Source: Sarcocystis neurona (Eukaryota > Apicomplexa > Conoidasida > Eucoccidiorida > Sarcocystidae). From it: a stretch of 64,000 nucleotides of DNA. The stretch is taken from assembly GCA_000727475.1 (NCBI GenBank), contig KL647294.1, positions 2,102,163 through 2,166,162 of the forward strand. The letters run 5' to 3'. Positions within the stretch are counted from its first letter, which is position 1, and each line of letters opens with the position of its first letter. The position numbers and the translations under genes were made by a program. This document shows, in pieces, positions 51,277 through 62,969 of this stretch. Under the pieces are notes generated by a model. It ran no database searches. It saw nothing but the letters and a program-made list of their open reading frames with translations, and was not told the origin of the DNA.

Positions 51277-52362
51277 CTACGAACGGGCCGATCTATATAT
51301 ATGTATGTATATATGTATGTATGCGTATGGTCCTGCCGCAGGGGGCGTGTGCAGCAGCAGAGTTCGCATGCAAACGGCTGCAACAGCAGCACATGCGCGA
51401 GTACTGCACGAGAGTAGTACCAGCAGCAGTGCCGCAGCGGCAGCAGCAGTACCGCTCCTACGCGCATGTGAGCTTCCTGCTGCAGGCGCGCAGTTTTTAA
51501 TAGGATGTAGAACGCAGTCTTTGCCAGGTGCTGCCTGGGGCGCTTCTTGTCTCGTTCGGCAGCATTTCATCCCTGACCTTTTCCTGCTCCCTCCGCAGTG
51601 CTGCAGCGGCGGCAGGAGCAGCCACCAGGAGCGCCACAGCTCGACCTTGGCCCTGCCTAGGAAATAGAGAGAGCACGCGCGCCTATCTTCACTTCTTTTT
51701 TCCACTTCTTCAACTTCTACTACCATTACTACTACTCGCATTTTCTCCTGCTTTAAATCCTGGAGCGGGTGGCGGTGCCGCTGCTCTCCTTGAAGTGCCA
51801 GGAAACCGTCATTGTCACCCACTTCTTTGCGCACTTGCGTGGAAATATTTTTTCTGCTGCAGCCCAGCTGCGTAGGAGGTCTGCTTGGCTGTGCTGCAGC
51901 ACGTGCTGCTTCCTGCGTATCGACTGGTGGCAGCGGCTGCTGCAAGTTACTTTTCCGCATCGCGGCGCGGCGGCAGCTCTGTGCGGGTCCGCCGTGTGTG
52001 CTGCTGCGATTTTGCTGCTTCTGCTGAGGAAACTGCCTCTGCGTAGCTGCTGCCTGTCTGAAGCAAGTTTTGCTGCTGCTGCCGCTCCTCCTGCTTCTCT
52101 GTCTGCTCCGCAGACCCGCCATTGTCCCCCGCATTTCTCGCCGCCGCAGCAGCAGCGGCTGCGCAGAGAAGCTGCAGCAGGAGCAGGACGCTGCTGGAGC
52201 GGGAAGCGCCCGACCAGCAGCATGCTGCTGCAGCACCGACGCAGTGCAGGAAGAGCGGCAGGAACGCCCTACGGAGCAGCACACCGCGCTTCTTCTTTTC
52301 TTGTTACACTTTCTCCGCAGCTGCGCGAGAGTCTCGCCCGCGTCGCCTGACCTCTGCAGCAA
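51277..52362 (-). other. 361-codon open frame of uncertain status
   Basis: An open minus-strand frame without an ATG at its start (the first is near 52137). It has Ala/Arg/Ser/Gln-rich ends and a more mixed middle (LGCSRKNISTQVRKEVGDND). A plus-strand frame is open across the same region, also rich in Ala/Cys/Leu. Triplet bias alone can keep both open; no domain was seen. Confidence 0.2.
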
Positions 52363-52734
52363 GAAGCAGCTTTTCCCTAGCAGCCGGCCACACGCACCCG
52401 TCCTGTGGTGTACTTCGCGGCAGCAGAGCAGCAGGACGTGTTTCTTCCTCGCCCGACTGTTAGCAACAGCAGCAGCAAGGCAGCAGCAGTCTGCCGTGCG
52501 CTCCTGTCGAACCTCTGCAGCAACACCTGCTGCGGCTCGCTCATCCCCTGCCCTCTGTATTGCTGCTGCCAGCGCTGCTGGCTGTCCGTGTCTCTGCTGC
52601 TGCCGACTTCCTTCTGCCGCAGATTCGCTTTCCTCCCGCGATTCTCACCTTCTCTCTCCGCAAGGAAAACCCGTCCTCTCCACCTGTTCTCCTCTTCTTC
52701 GTTTACGACCTCTTCTTCTCCTCCGTGTAGTGCT

Positions 52735-53297
52735 GCTAGTAGCATACTACTACTGCGCCTTCTTCAAGAATTGCTCGTCCTGCGCCTCCTGCCCGTCCTG
52801 CAATACTACTACTACTACAATTGCTACTATAACTGCGGCTCCTAGTCCCCCGCCCCCTCCTCCTTCTTTGCTAGTCCTATTACTGGTACTGTCACTACTA
52901 CACTTCAGCTACTGCTAATAATACTTCTCTACCGATATACCTCTACTCATAGTACTACTATACTACTACTAATAATAATACGACTACTATGTGGCTACAC
53001 TAGTACTAATACTACTGTACCACTACTATTACTACTACTACTATACTACTACTACTACTACTGCTACTGTACTACTACTACTACTGTACTACTACTACTA
53101 CTGCTACTACTACTACTATACTACTACTAGTACTACTACAACAACAACTACTTCTATACGACTACTACTACTATTACTACTATACTACTACTACTATTCT
53201 GCTACTGCTGCTACACGTACTACTACTACTACTATTACTACTACTATACTGCTACTACTACTATAGTACTACTACTGCTACTACTTCTACATGTAGT
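52735..53297 (+). repeat. ACT/CTA trinucleotide microsatellite
   Basis: About 560 bp of near-continuous (ACT)n with phase slips and occasional TGC, GTA and ATA interruptions. On the plus strand one frame codes poly-Tyr/Thr and another poly-Leu, both interrupted; not considered coding. Confidence 0.92.
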
Positions 53298-54311
53298 AAA
53301 GAAGAGCTACTACACCTCCTAGTAGGCGTGGTAGTTGTAGAGTCCTCACGAGCAGCCGTATTACCACCAGACTTCTTTTTTTCTGGTCCTTGCACACGTT
53401 TGCTGCTGTTGCTGCTGCGAGGCAGACGACCAACAGCACTGCTGCTGCAGAGACGAGGCAGTGGCTGCTTCTCCCGCTTCCGCTCTGCGGATGTCCCTAT
53501 CCTTCTCTGCGCCTGCTCTCCTCTCTTTTTCGCCGGTTCCCTTTCATATCCTCCTCCTGGTCCGTCGTCTTTTTCTTCTCGTGCTGCTCGCCCTTCTTCT
53601 GTCGCTGTCTTCCCTTGCTTTTTCTCCCTGCGCGACTTTCTCTTCCTTCTGCCTGGCCCCGGGCCGGTCGTCTCAGCAGCTCCCCACCGCAGCTGAGAAG
53701 TCCCACCCCCCCCGGAGCACCACCACCATCACCACCTGCCCTTTTCGCTGCGAAGACAATTTTTCTGCCACTTTCTTAACGAAAGTATCCGTTGATGTAT
53801 GTTGGGCGACGTGAAGACGTTGCCGTGCACCTGCCGAGAACTCCTGCGCCTGCTGTCTTAATATTCTTCCTGCTTCTGTTCCTGCTGCTACTGCTGCTGC
53901 AGCAGGACCAGGCAGAACAAGCTCTCCCTCTCTTTTTGTCATAAACAGACAGAGAAATAGGCGGATGTTTATGGCTGTTTCCCGTCCATCTTCACGTCGC
54001 TCAAGAGTGCCGAAAAGCAAAATAAGGAACAGGTACAAGTCAGGTGTGTACGGCGGACTGCTGCCAGCGTTTGAGCTCTCAAGCAGCAGCAGCAGGAACT
54101 GCAGCAGCAGCAATAGCAGTCGCAGCAGCAGGAGGACTTGCAGCCGCATCAGGAGACGCAGCAGCAGTGGCTGCGGGGCAGCAAGAGTCGCAGTAGCGGC
54201 AGTACAAGCAGGAAGTGCGGCACAGGAGCGCTGGGAGTTGGCGAAGACTTTTTCGTAGCAAGGGAAGGGAAAGCATGTGAGGCGGGTCTTCTCAGCAGCA
54301 GGAGCAGCAGC

Positions 54312-57300
54312 ATGCCGCTGTCAACCGACGGTGCTGCGGCTGCGATAACGGAGCTGCTGCAGCAGACGCTGCGGCATATCCTGCAGCCACTTTTTATTCC
54401 TCCCCCCTCTCACCTCGCTCGTTCTCCTGACGGCGTCGCAGCAACTCGGGGAGAGGCATCAGCACCAGCACGCGGACTAGACTCATTCGCAGCAGCAGCA
54501 GCATGTGGAGAAGGTGGAGGACATGGAGAAGGAGGAGGAGAAGGAGGAGCAGCAGCGGCTGCAGCAGCAGCGGAGGGAGACCGTTCAGTCGAAGCAGCAG
54601 CAGGCTCCGCACCGCCAGCAGCAGCACCGCCAGCAAGTATAGAGGCAGTAGGCTTAGCGACTGTAGAAGCGAGCGAGAGAGAGAGAAGAGAAAGGGAAGC
54701 AGCAAGACTGTCAGTTGAAGAGGCCGTGGTGGCACGGACAGCAAGTTGTGCGAAGCGTATCGAAGAAGACGAGAAAGTCGACGAAGAAGAAGCAGCAGCG
54801 GCAGGCGAGGCGTTCCTGAGTGAAGCGCGACGCCACCGGCTGCTGCAGCAGCTCCACGAGTGCTGCTGCCGTTCTGCTGCTGCTGCTGCGGCAGCTGCTT
54901 CTACTGAGACGGTCGTGCCGCTGCAGCAGCTCGAGCCTCTGGAAGCGTCGCTGCTTTCCTCCTGCAGTCTCACCGCTGCAGCAGCAGCAGGACAGCAGCA
55001 GCAGCAGCAACAGGAGAGAAAGACGAAGAAGAAGAGCGATAGTGCTCCCCCTCCTCCCCTGCACTTGCTGCAGCAGCTTCTGCTGCTGCTACGCCAGCAG
55101 CTACAAGAAATTCGACTGGCCATACTGAAACACTTCCAGCACCAAAGGCGGCAGCAGAAACAGCACGAACAGCAACAGATACAGCAAGAGCAGCACCAGA
55201 ATCAGCAAGAGCACCAGCAGAAACAGCAAGAGCAACAGCAGCAGAAACAGCAAGAGCAGCAGCAGCGGCAGGAGGAAGAGGGGAAGCAGGAGCGCTTCTG
55301 GTGCCTGCAAAGTAGCCAAGTGGAGCGGCTGCAGAAGGAAGAAGAAGGTGGACACGCTTATTTATCTCGTTTACTCGAAGATGAAGCAGCAGTGCTGCTG
55401 CTGCTGCGGCGATGTGGCCTGTGGACAGGACTATGGAAAGCCGCACGAATGCCTCTCTCTCCTGCTGCTGCAAAGCGCATGCAGTCACTCACAGCCAAGG
55501 CACGTCTCCTAACCAGCAGCAGCAGCAACACATCGGCGGCAGCGGCGGAGGAGGAGGGTACACGAAGGGGATGCGGCGCGGACGGAGAACAACCTTCTGC
55601 TGCTCCTCCCGTTCGTGTTGCTGCTGCCGCTGCTGGTGCTGCTGCTCCTGGTGCTGCTGCCCCTGGTGCTGCTGCCCCTGGTGCTGCTGCTCCTGGTGCT
55701 GCTGGAGCTGGTGCTGGTGGTGCTGCTGCTGGTGCTGTTGCTGCTGCTTGTGCTGGTGCTGCTGCAGGTGCTCCTGCTGTCGATTCTGCTGCTGCCGGTG
55801 ACACCGGTGGAAAGGAGATCTTGCGGCGGCTGGAGGCGCAGCGGCCGGCGGCGCAGCAGCAGCAGGAAGAAGAAGAAGAGCAACAACAGCAGCAGAGGCA
55901 CCTGCAGGAGGAAGAGGCAGAGACAGAAGGCGTACAGTCGAGAGTGTGTCCTACGGAGAAATTGGCGCTGCACCACTGTAGGGCAGTTTTCCTTGAAGAA
56001 GGCTCTTTTTTTGTATTTCTTCACTTTAACGCAGTTTTCTTCAAGGAGACTTCTCTACATTTCTTTTTTTTAAACGTGCTTGTCTTTGGCGGGGACTTTT
56101 CTTCTCTTCCATTTCTCTTCTATTACGCAGCTTATCTCAGACATTTCCACAAAGTTGATAAGTGGCCTCCTCTGCTGCTCTTTCCCCTCAAAAAGTTGCT
56201 ATATATCGTTAAGTATATAAGCTTGGTCTCTCACACATATGTGTGACTATCTATATCTACCCACAGCACGTACCTGCGAAGATCAGTCAACACAGAGATA
56301 TATTGAGAGACAAATTAGAGAGGAAGAGAGAGAAAGAAAGGCACATATATATACATATTCATCTATACATATATACACGTGTAGAAATATATATATATAT
56401 ATATATATATATTGGTGTCTCCCTGTGTGTGTGTGTCTCTCCCGTTCAGTCGCTTTCTCTCCCTATGTAGATATATATGTTAGGGCTCGTATTATGTGTT
56501 TCTCTGTGCCTGCATATATATATATATATATGTGTTGGTGCTTGTGCTGTATGTGTGTACAGCTATGTATATATTGTTGTTACACGTCTGTATCCATACA
56601 TATATATCTACTGGTATATACATGTGTGTACTCTTTATCAAAGAGACGTATATACATGTGTACTTATACATATATATATATATATAGGATGAATACGTTT
56701 ATGTGTTGTACGCTTGTTGTATATGATAAGGCGAGGCCATGTCTTAGTGGTACTTCCGCCGACCAGGAGAGGCAAACGTCTTTCTCTATTTACCGTCCAC
56801 GTAGGCACTTTCCCGTCCCTACTTACTCACCTATCATATACATATATGAGACAGCCAGTTACATATATATATATATATATCTATGTATAGATAGATAGAT
56901 AGACATACTCCATATTAGATATGTAATATATTATCTCTCTGTATGTCTGTATGTTTCCTGCATATATTATACATCTCTGTGTGTGTGTGTCTGTATCTCC
57001 CTATACTCTCAGGGAGAGAGAGAGAGAGAATCACATATATATATATATATGTATAGATAGACTGCATGTTTCACGTATATGATATATTACGTCTCATCTC
57101 ATGTGTATATATATGTATATTGTATGTTCATATATAAAATACTACGACTCTCTCCATATATATGTATAGCATGTTACGTGTATACTTTCAGAGAGAGACA
57201 AAGTTACACACACACATATATGTATATACTGCATGTTCTATGTACATATAGAATATCACTCACTCTTCCCTATATATAGGGTAGATATATAAAATAGTCC

Positions 57301-60300
57301 TCCCCTGTATCTGTTATGGATGTCTTGTGCGTACGTGGAGATATCTTCTGTGTTGACCAATATATGTACTTAATGCTCCTCTATGAGAGACACAACACAC
57401 CCACGTCCATACATCGGCATCACTGCGTATGTAGGCAGAGAGAGAGAGAGAGAAGGGAAGCACCGAACAAACACACACAGAAAGCGAAAGACTGCTGTAC
57501 AGACGTATATATATATATCGATACTGCGTGCTACATATATATATATATATGAATAGCACACACTTCTCTTCTGTATTTGTGTTGGATGTATATACGTGCA
57601 CATATTATATGTGTTTGTATGCTTGTATGCTTTTGTGTGTATGTGTGTATGTTCGAGTCTCTTTGTATATGTAGGGCGCATGCGGTGTGTCCTCTTATCC
57701 TCCCCTCCTCTCTGTGTGCCTTTCTACGTGTATATTCGTAGAGGGTAGATGTGACCCCCTACAGAAACGACCTCTTTTTCTCTCTTCCTCTACCCGCGCA
57801 CTTTGTAAAAGGACGTGACACACGTAGTACTGACCTTTTCATCTGTTTCTTCTGTATATTGCACATTCCTGTAGACACATATATATCTACTATATGTGTG
57901 CATATATATATATATGTACTGCATGTTTGGGATGTACGTTACACATATATATATACACGGATATATGTGTGTGTACTAAATGTTATATTTGTAATTATGT
58001 GTGTGTGTGTGTACGTATCACAGCACATATGTCTGTGTGTCGACGTATATGTGTGGGTGTATACATATTGGGAGCGTACGTTCCCTACAGGTAGGGATGA
58101 AGTTTTGTTCTTTTTTTCTGAAAAGGAAGAGTCTTCCCGTTGGATATTATGGGACTTTGAATTTTCGAAAAAAGGAGGGAGACGCACGGGGAAGAGACGC
58201 CTCGGCGTTCGAGGAGACGGCGCGTGCGCACGCGACCGATGCGCGACGCGAGTATATCTGTATATATTTGTGTAGGAATTTCTCTTGCTCCCCGGCTTCT
58301 TGGCTGCTGCTACTGCTGCTTCTTCTTTTGCTTCGACTGCTGTTTCCTTCTTAAGGTCCTCTGGCTTATTCTTCTCTTTCTGTCTTTCGCTGTCGTCTGC
58401 CCTGTGCAGTTCTAAAATTGCAGCAGGTTGGCCAGGGAGCGTACGGAGACGTGTGGCTCGCAGAGGACCTGCGCCGCGGGCGGCACGTGGCGATGAAGAA
58501 AATGAAAATTTTGCTGCATCCGCATCAGCAGCAGCAGAAACACGCGCTGCCGGGAGGGGGAGGCGGAGGAGGGGGGGCCGTGCCGCAGCAGCAGCAACAG
58601 CAGCAGGCAGGGCACCCAGCGGCAGCAGCAGCAGGAGGCGGCGCGGGAGAGGAGCGAGAGGGCTTCCCCAAGACGGCGATACGAGAAATTTCTCTTCTTC
58701 GAGAACTAGCCGGTGAGGCGAGAGCAGCAGCAGCCGTCATAAATATTATCAACGCGTTGAACGGAGGAACCCAGCGCCCAACAAGGCAGCAACGCGCGCG
58801 CAGCCGTGCGTCGTCGAGACGAGAGACAGCGAGCAGCAGCCGCAGAGGGAAGGGGCACGGGAGAGGGACAAGGAAGAAGGAGGAAGAAAAGGGAGAAATA
58901 GGGGAGAGGGGAGGTTTTGGTCATATCCCAGCAGCATGTGTGAGAGAAAAGAATATCGTAGATGGACGCCTGCTGCGGGAGTGGAAGACGTGTGGCCGGC
59001 GGACTGCTGGAGAAGAGAGACGAGACGGGACACGGCGCAGAGAGAGAGACAGCGAGAGAGGGCGACAACTGGCAGACTGCGATATAAAACGTTTTTACGT
59101 ACAAGTCACGCAGAGACAGACACATGAAAAGCATCGGCCGGTCCCTGGGAGAGGACGTATTTGTCTATAAGTTTATACACAGCGGCAGAGAGAGAGAGAA
59201 ATACATATATATATATATATATATGTGTATATGTAGGGAGACAGAAAAATGTCTATTTATATAGAGGAAACGAAGAAACAGGAGTGTGTGCACTTCTAGC
59301 CGCATGTCAGGCAAGTCCAGGTACAGGTGTACGTACATATATACATATATATGTGGGGTGATATATAGAGACGCCTGCGTCTTCTCCTGGAGTCGTTTCC
59401 ACGTATATGATAGCAGACACGAATTTGTGTACGTGCACAGGAATGCCGAGGCCTGCCTTTTATAGATACGTAGCTGGGTAGTGTCCTGTAGAGAAGCTAG
59501 ATTCTCTCTGCTCTCCCTCTGTCTCTCTCCATATATGTGGCAGACACTGCCGTAGACAGACGCTTGTGGTAGACAAATTTCAAGAAGTCCTCTTCCTCTT
59601 CTTTTGCTGTTGCGTGGATCGAGAACGGTTCTTCCTGCCGCTGCTTCCTCCCCTGCTGCAGCTACTTCCTATCCTGCTGCTGTAGCTACTTCTGCTGCTG
59701 TTATTTCCTCGCGTCCTGCTGCTGCTTCCCCTCGTCCTGCTGCTGCGTCCTCTCGTCCTCCTGCTGCTCCTTCCGCACCTACTGCTGCTACTACTTCCGC
59801 TCTCCTCGTGCTGCTGTTACTTCCTCTCCTGCTGCCGTTCCTTCCTCTCCTGATGCTGCTGCTTCCTCTCCTCCTGTCTGTACTTCCTCTGCTGCTGCTG
59901 CTACTTCCTCTCCTGCTGCTGCTTCCTCTTCTCTTGCGGCTTCCTCACCTCTTGCTACTGCTTCGTCTCGTCCTGCTGCAGGGAGTATCCTGACCTCCTG
60001 CTGCTCCTTCCCCTCTCCTCCTGCTGCTCCTTCCCCTCTCCTCCTGCTGTTCCTTCCTCTCCTGCTGCTGCTGCTGCTTCCTCCGGTCCTTCTTCTGTTA
60101 CGTCCTCTCCTGCTGCTGCTGCTGCTCGTTCCTCTCCTGCTGCTACTTCTTCTTCTCTTCGGCTGGTTCGCCGCTCTTCTAGGGCACCTCCTCCTCGCCT
60201 TCGCTATGGCCGATTTTTTGGGCTGCTGCTGCTGCTTCCACCACCGCCGCAGCCCATCATATCTGCCGCTGTCGCTGCGGCGCAGCTGCTGCAGCTCCTC

Positions 60301-62969
60301 TCCTGCGGCTGCTGCTGCTGCAGCTCTTCTCCTGCTGCTGCTGCTGCTTCCTCTTGCAATTCCTGCTGCTGCTTTCTAATGGTTGGTGCGGTTGTCGTTT
60401 TTCTCTGCTGCTTCCGCTCGTGCTGCCTCTGTCGCGGCTGTTGCTGCCCCTGCCACGTGCCCTCTCCCCTTCGGTCTGCTGCGCAGCTGCTCAGTCTCCC
60501 CCTTTTGCTGCTGTGCTGCTTCAGCGCGCAAGAAGTGTGCCGCTGTTGCTGCTGGTTTCGGGCTCTTTTGCTGCAGGGACCCCACACGTCATGCAGCTGC
60601 TAGACGTCGTCCCGTCCAAGCGTAAGTTCCATCTTCTCTGCAAAAAAACGAAAGCACTCAGGACGCCGCGCCTCAGCGTCCGTCCAGAAGAAGGACGAAT
60701 ATATACGAATATATATATTCGTATATATAGAGAGAGAGACACGTGCAGACAAGCGGCCAGCTACAAGCATGCGGGGGTTCTTCAATATCTGCATATCACT
60801 ATATAAATATGTAAATCAAGGACGTCCGTATACACTTCTGCCTACTCAACTGTACACGTAAACCGGGGTCCGTAAGTGCGTGCACACGTGAATCACGTGC
60901 TGTTCACACACAAGAAAAGTGATGTACCTACGTCATTATATATATATATATATGAGACGCGAACGTATGCGAGTATACACATATATACGTATCTTTACAC
61001 GTATATATATACACGAGATGCCAGTGTATGCGAGTATATAGACGTATGACTACACACGTATACACAAGACGCCAGTTTGTGCGAGAATATATATATATAT
61101 ATATACGTAGATTTATATGCGTCCATCTCTGTATACTTGTATATAGCAAACATGTGTATATATGCATATATATGTGTATATACATATATGTGTATATGCG
61201 TTATGCGTCTTCATACTTGCTCTAGTAGAGAGAGGCATACGCATATGCGTAGATGCCTGTCATTGTAAGTCTTCACACGTATATATTCAAAATACCTACA
61301 CAAATACTTATTATATATATATATACATACGTATATGTGTACATACACACATATACATACATATTGATATACATACACATTTATATATGTATGTATTTGT
61401 GTACATACAAACCTACAAATACACATATATTTGTACATATAAATACACGACACACGTACCTCACTACGTATGTACATACGTACATCCGTATATACCGTGT
61501 ATATATATCTGTGCGTACACGTAAATACATTTCCTGTTATACATATACATCTGTACGCGCATATCTACAAACATATATATATGTATATATATGTGTTCAT
61601 ACATATTTATCTGTTAATATTTACGTCGGGTTGACCTTGTGACACATGCACATCAGTATACACATATCTACACATACACGCACACATATATACATCTAGA
61701 CTGTACATATATATATATATATATGTATGTCTACATACGTATTTATTAATACGTGCGCGTCGCAACATATATGTCGGGTTGGCCGTGTGGATGTACGTGT
61801 ATGGGTTTGTGCGCATGCGTCTATTTAGGGCGTAGACGGAAGGCGCAGCGTGTCACTGCTGCTGCTGATGTGGGGCTGCTGCTGCAGTGTCGTCTCTTCT
61901 GCTGATTCTACCGCTGCTGCTGTTGTCTGTACTACTTGGCCTTGCTGCTGCTGCTGCTGCCAGTCTTGCTGTATTTCCCTCTGTGCCGCGGGAAGTTGTC
62001 TGACTTCCTGCTGCTATCGCCGGTGCAACTGCTGCCTCTTTCTGCCGATGCGCGTTCTATGCTGCAGCGACCGCTGCGCGGCCCCTCCTGCCGCCGCGCG
62101 GCGTTCCCTGCTGCCGCGCTGCTAGTGTTGCTACTGTGGTGCTATTCCTGCTGCTGCGCTGCTTTCCCTGCTGTTGCACTGCTATTCGTGCTGGTACGCT
62201 GCTACTCCTGCTGCTATGCTGCTATTGCCACTGCTGTAATGCAGTTCCTGCTGCTGCGTGGCTGGGCTTGCATCTGCTGCTGCTGCTCTGTGGAGCTACG
62301 CGTCTGTGATGCTGCGCTCCTTCTGCCGCTGTTGCTGCTGCGGCGACTCGTGCTCCTTCTTTTCTGCGGCCGTGTTGCTGCGCGCGGGGCTGCTGCCCCG
62401 TCTTTGCTGCTGTTGCTGCTGCTGTTGTTGCTGCTGCTGCGTATAGTGCTGTCCTGCTTTACTGACCGGCGATATACCCGTCGTGCTGCTGTTGCTACCT
62501 CTGCTGACACAGACAGGCACGACTCTGCTGCTGCTGCGTGTTGTTCTTCTTCCGCATTTGCTGGGACACATGCCTTTCCTGGTGTGTCCCTGCTGCTGCA
62601 TGCGGATGGATCTGCTGCTTCGCGGTGCGACTGCGGCGGCAGCGGTCGGCCGGCGTGCTGCTGCTGCTTTTTCTTCTTCCACTGCTGCTGCCGCTCTTCG
62701 TCCGTCGCGTCTTGTCGCTGCTGCTGCTCCTCCTTCTTCTCCTTCTCCTCGCCTCTTCCTCCTCCTTTTCCTGTGCGGAGACGCGGCTGCAGCGTTTGTG
62801 CGCATGTGGGGTGGCTGCGGTCTCTGCCGGCCGCGGTTGTACTTTTGTGAACAGCGCGACTAACAGACAAGCAGCACCGGGGAACTGTGTGGATGATCTT
62901 CGAATATATGCCCTTCGACTTGCTTGGCTTCCTCGACGCCATTCGTGACCCTCGAGAAAAACGAGAAAA
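54312..62969 (+). CDS. cyclin-dependent-kinase-like protein kinase (CDK9/12/13 type), N-terminal part
   Basis: Ser/Thr kinase; the catalytic loop, DFG and C-lobe lie beyond the window. Kinase exons are 58410-58712, 60577-60621 and 62867 to about 62944 or 62969 (two possible donors), joined in phase. Exon 58410 gives LQQVGQGAYGDVWLAED (glycine loop), HVAMKK (ATP-site Lys) and, after a Gln/Gly/Ala insert of about 50 residues, GFPKTAIREISLLREL, the CDK helix (PSTAIRE position; CDK12/13 have GFPITAIREI). Then come HVMQLLDVV and VWMIFEYMPFDLLGFLDAI (hinge; CDK12 has FEYMDHDLMGLLE). The 54312-55977 exon, starting MPLSTDGAAAA and rich in Ala, Gln and Glu, joins in phase through CACT/gtaggg to give HHFLKLQQVGQG. 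That link is weaker, and this exon could instead belong to a separate gene. The hinge and helix make the CDK assignment firm; the subtype is tentative. Confidence 0.75.
55140..55935 (+). repeat. CAG/GCN homopolymer tracts in the kinase N-terminal exon
   Basis: Poly-Gln (about 55.15-55.3 and 55.85-55.93 kb) and Ala/Gly/Pro runs (55.62-55.8 kb, GAAAPGAAAPGAAAPG pattern, a 15-bp tandem unit). The plus frame remains open throughout. Confidence 0.85.
56330..57320. repeat. TA/TATACA simple-sequence block in kinase intron 1
   Basis: Repeated (TA)8-12 runs separated by GTGT, GAGAGA and CATATA stretches. Tyr/Ile-rich frames such as 56239-56898 are by-products of TAT/ATA codons and are not called. Confidence 0.85.
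59604..60560 (+). repeat. CCTGCTGCT-type tandem repeat in kinase intron 2
   Basis: Imperfect units near ttcctctcctgctgctgct repeated dozens of times, then denser CTG runs up to the acceptor tttgctgcag at 60576. The run provides a very long pyrimidine-rich tract just ahead of the 45-nt exon at 60577-60621. Confidence 0.85.
60930..61760. repeat. TATATACGTA simple-sequence block in kinase intron 3
   Basis: Alternating purine-pyrimidine TA/CA/CG sequence, with a short tandem unit (gccagt-tgcgagtatatagacg-like) at about 60959-61090 repeated three times. Confidence 0.8.
61855..62470 (+). repeat. CTG-rich tandem repeat in kinase intron 3
   Basis: Units of about 24-30 bp (for example gctgctattcctgctgctgc) recur, most clearly at about 62120-62250. 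CTG is on the sense strand of the kinase gene. Confidence 0.8.

Noticed and set aside
56239..56898. Tyr/Ile-rich frames over TA repeats, here and at many other sites
   Set aside because: TAT/ATA codons in (TA)n sequence produce such frames by composition; no start context, splice chain or domain is present.
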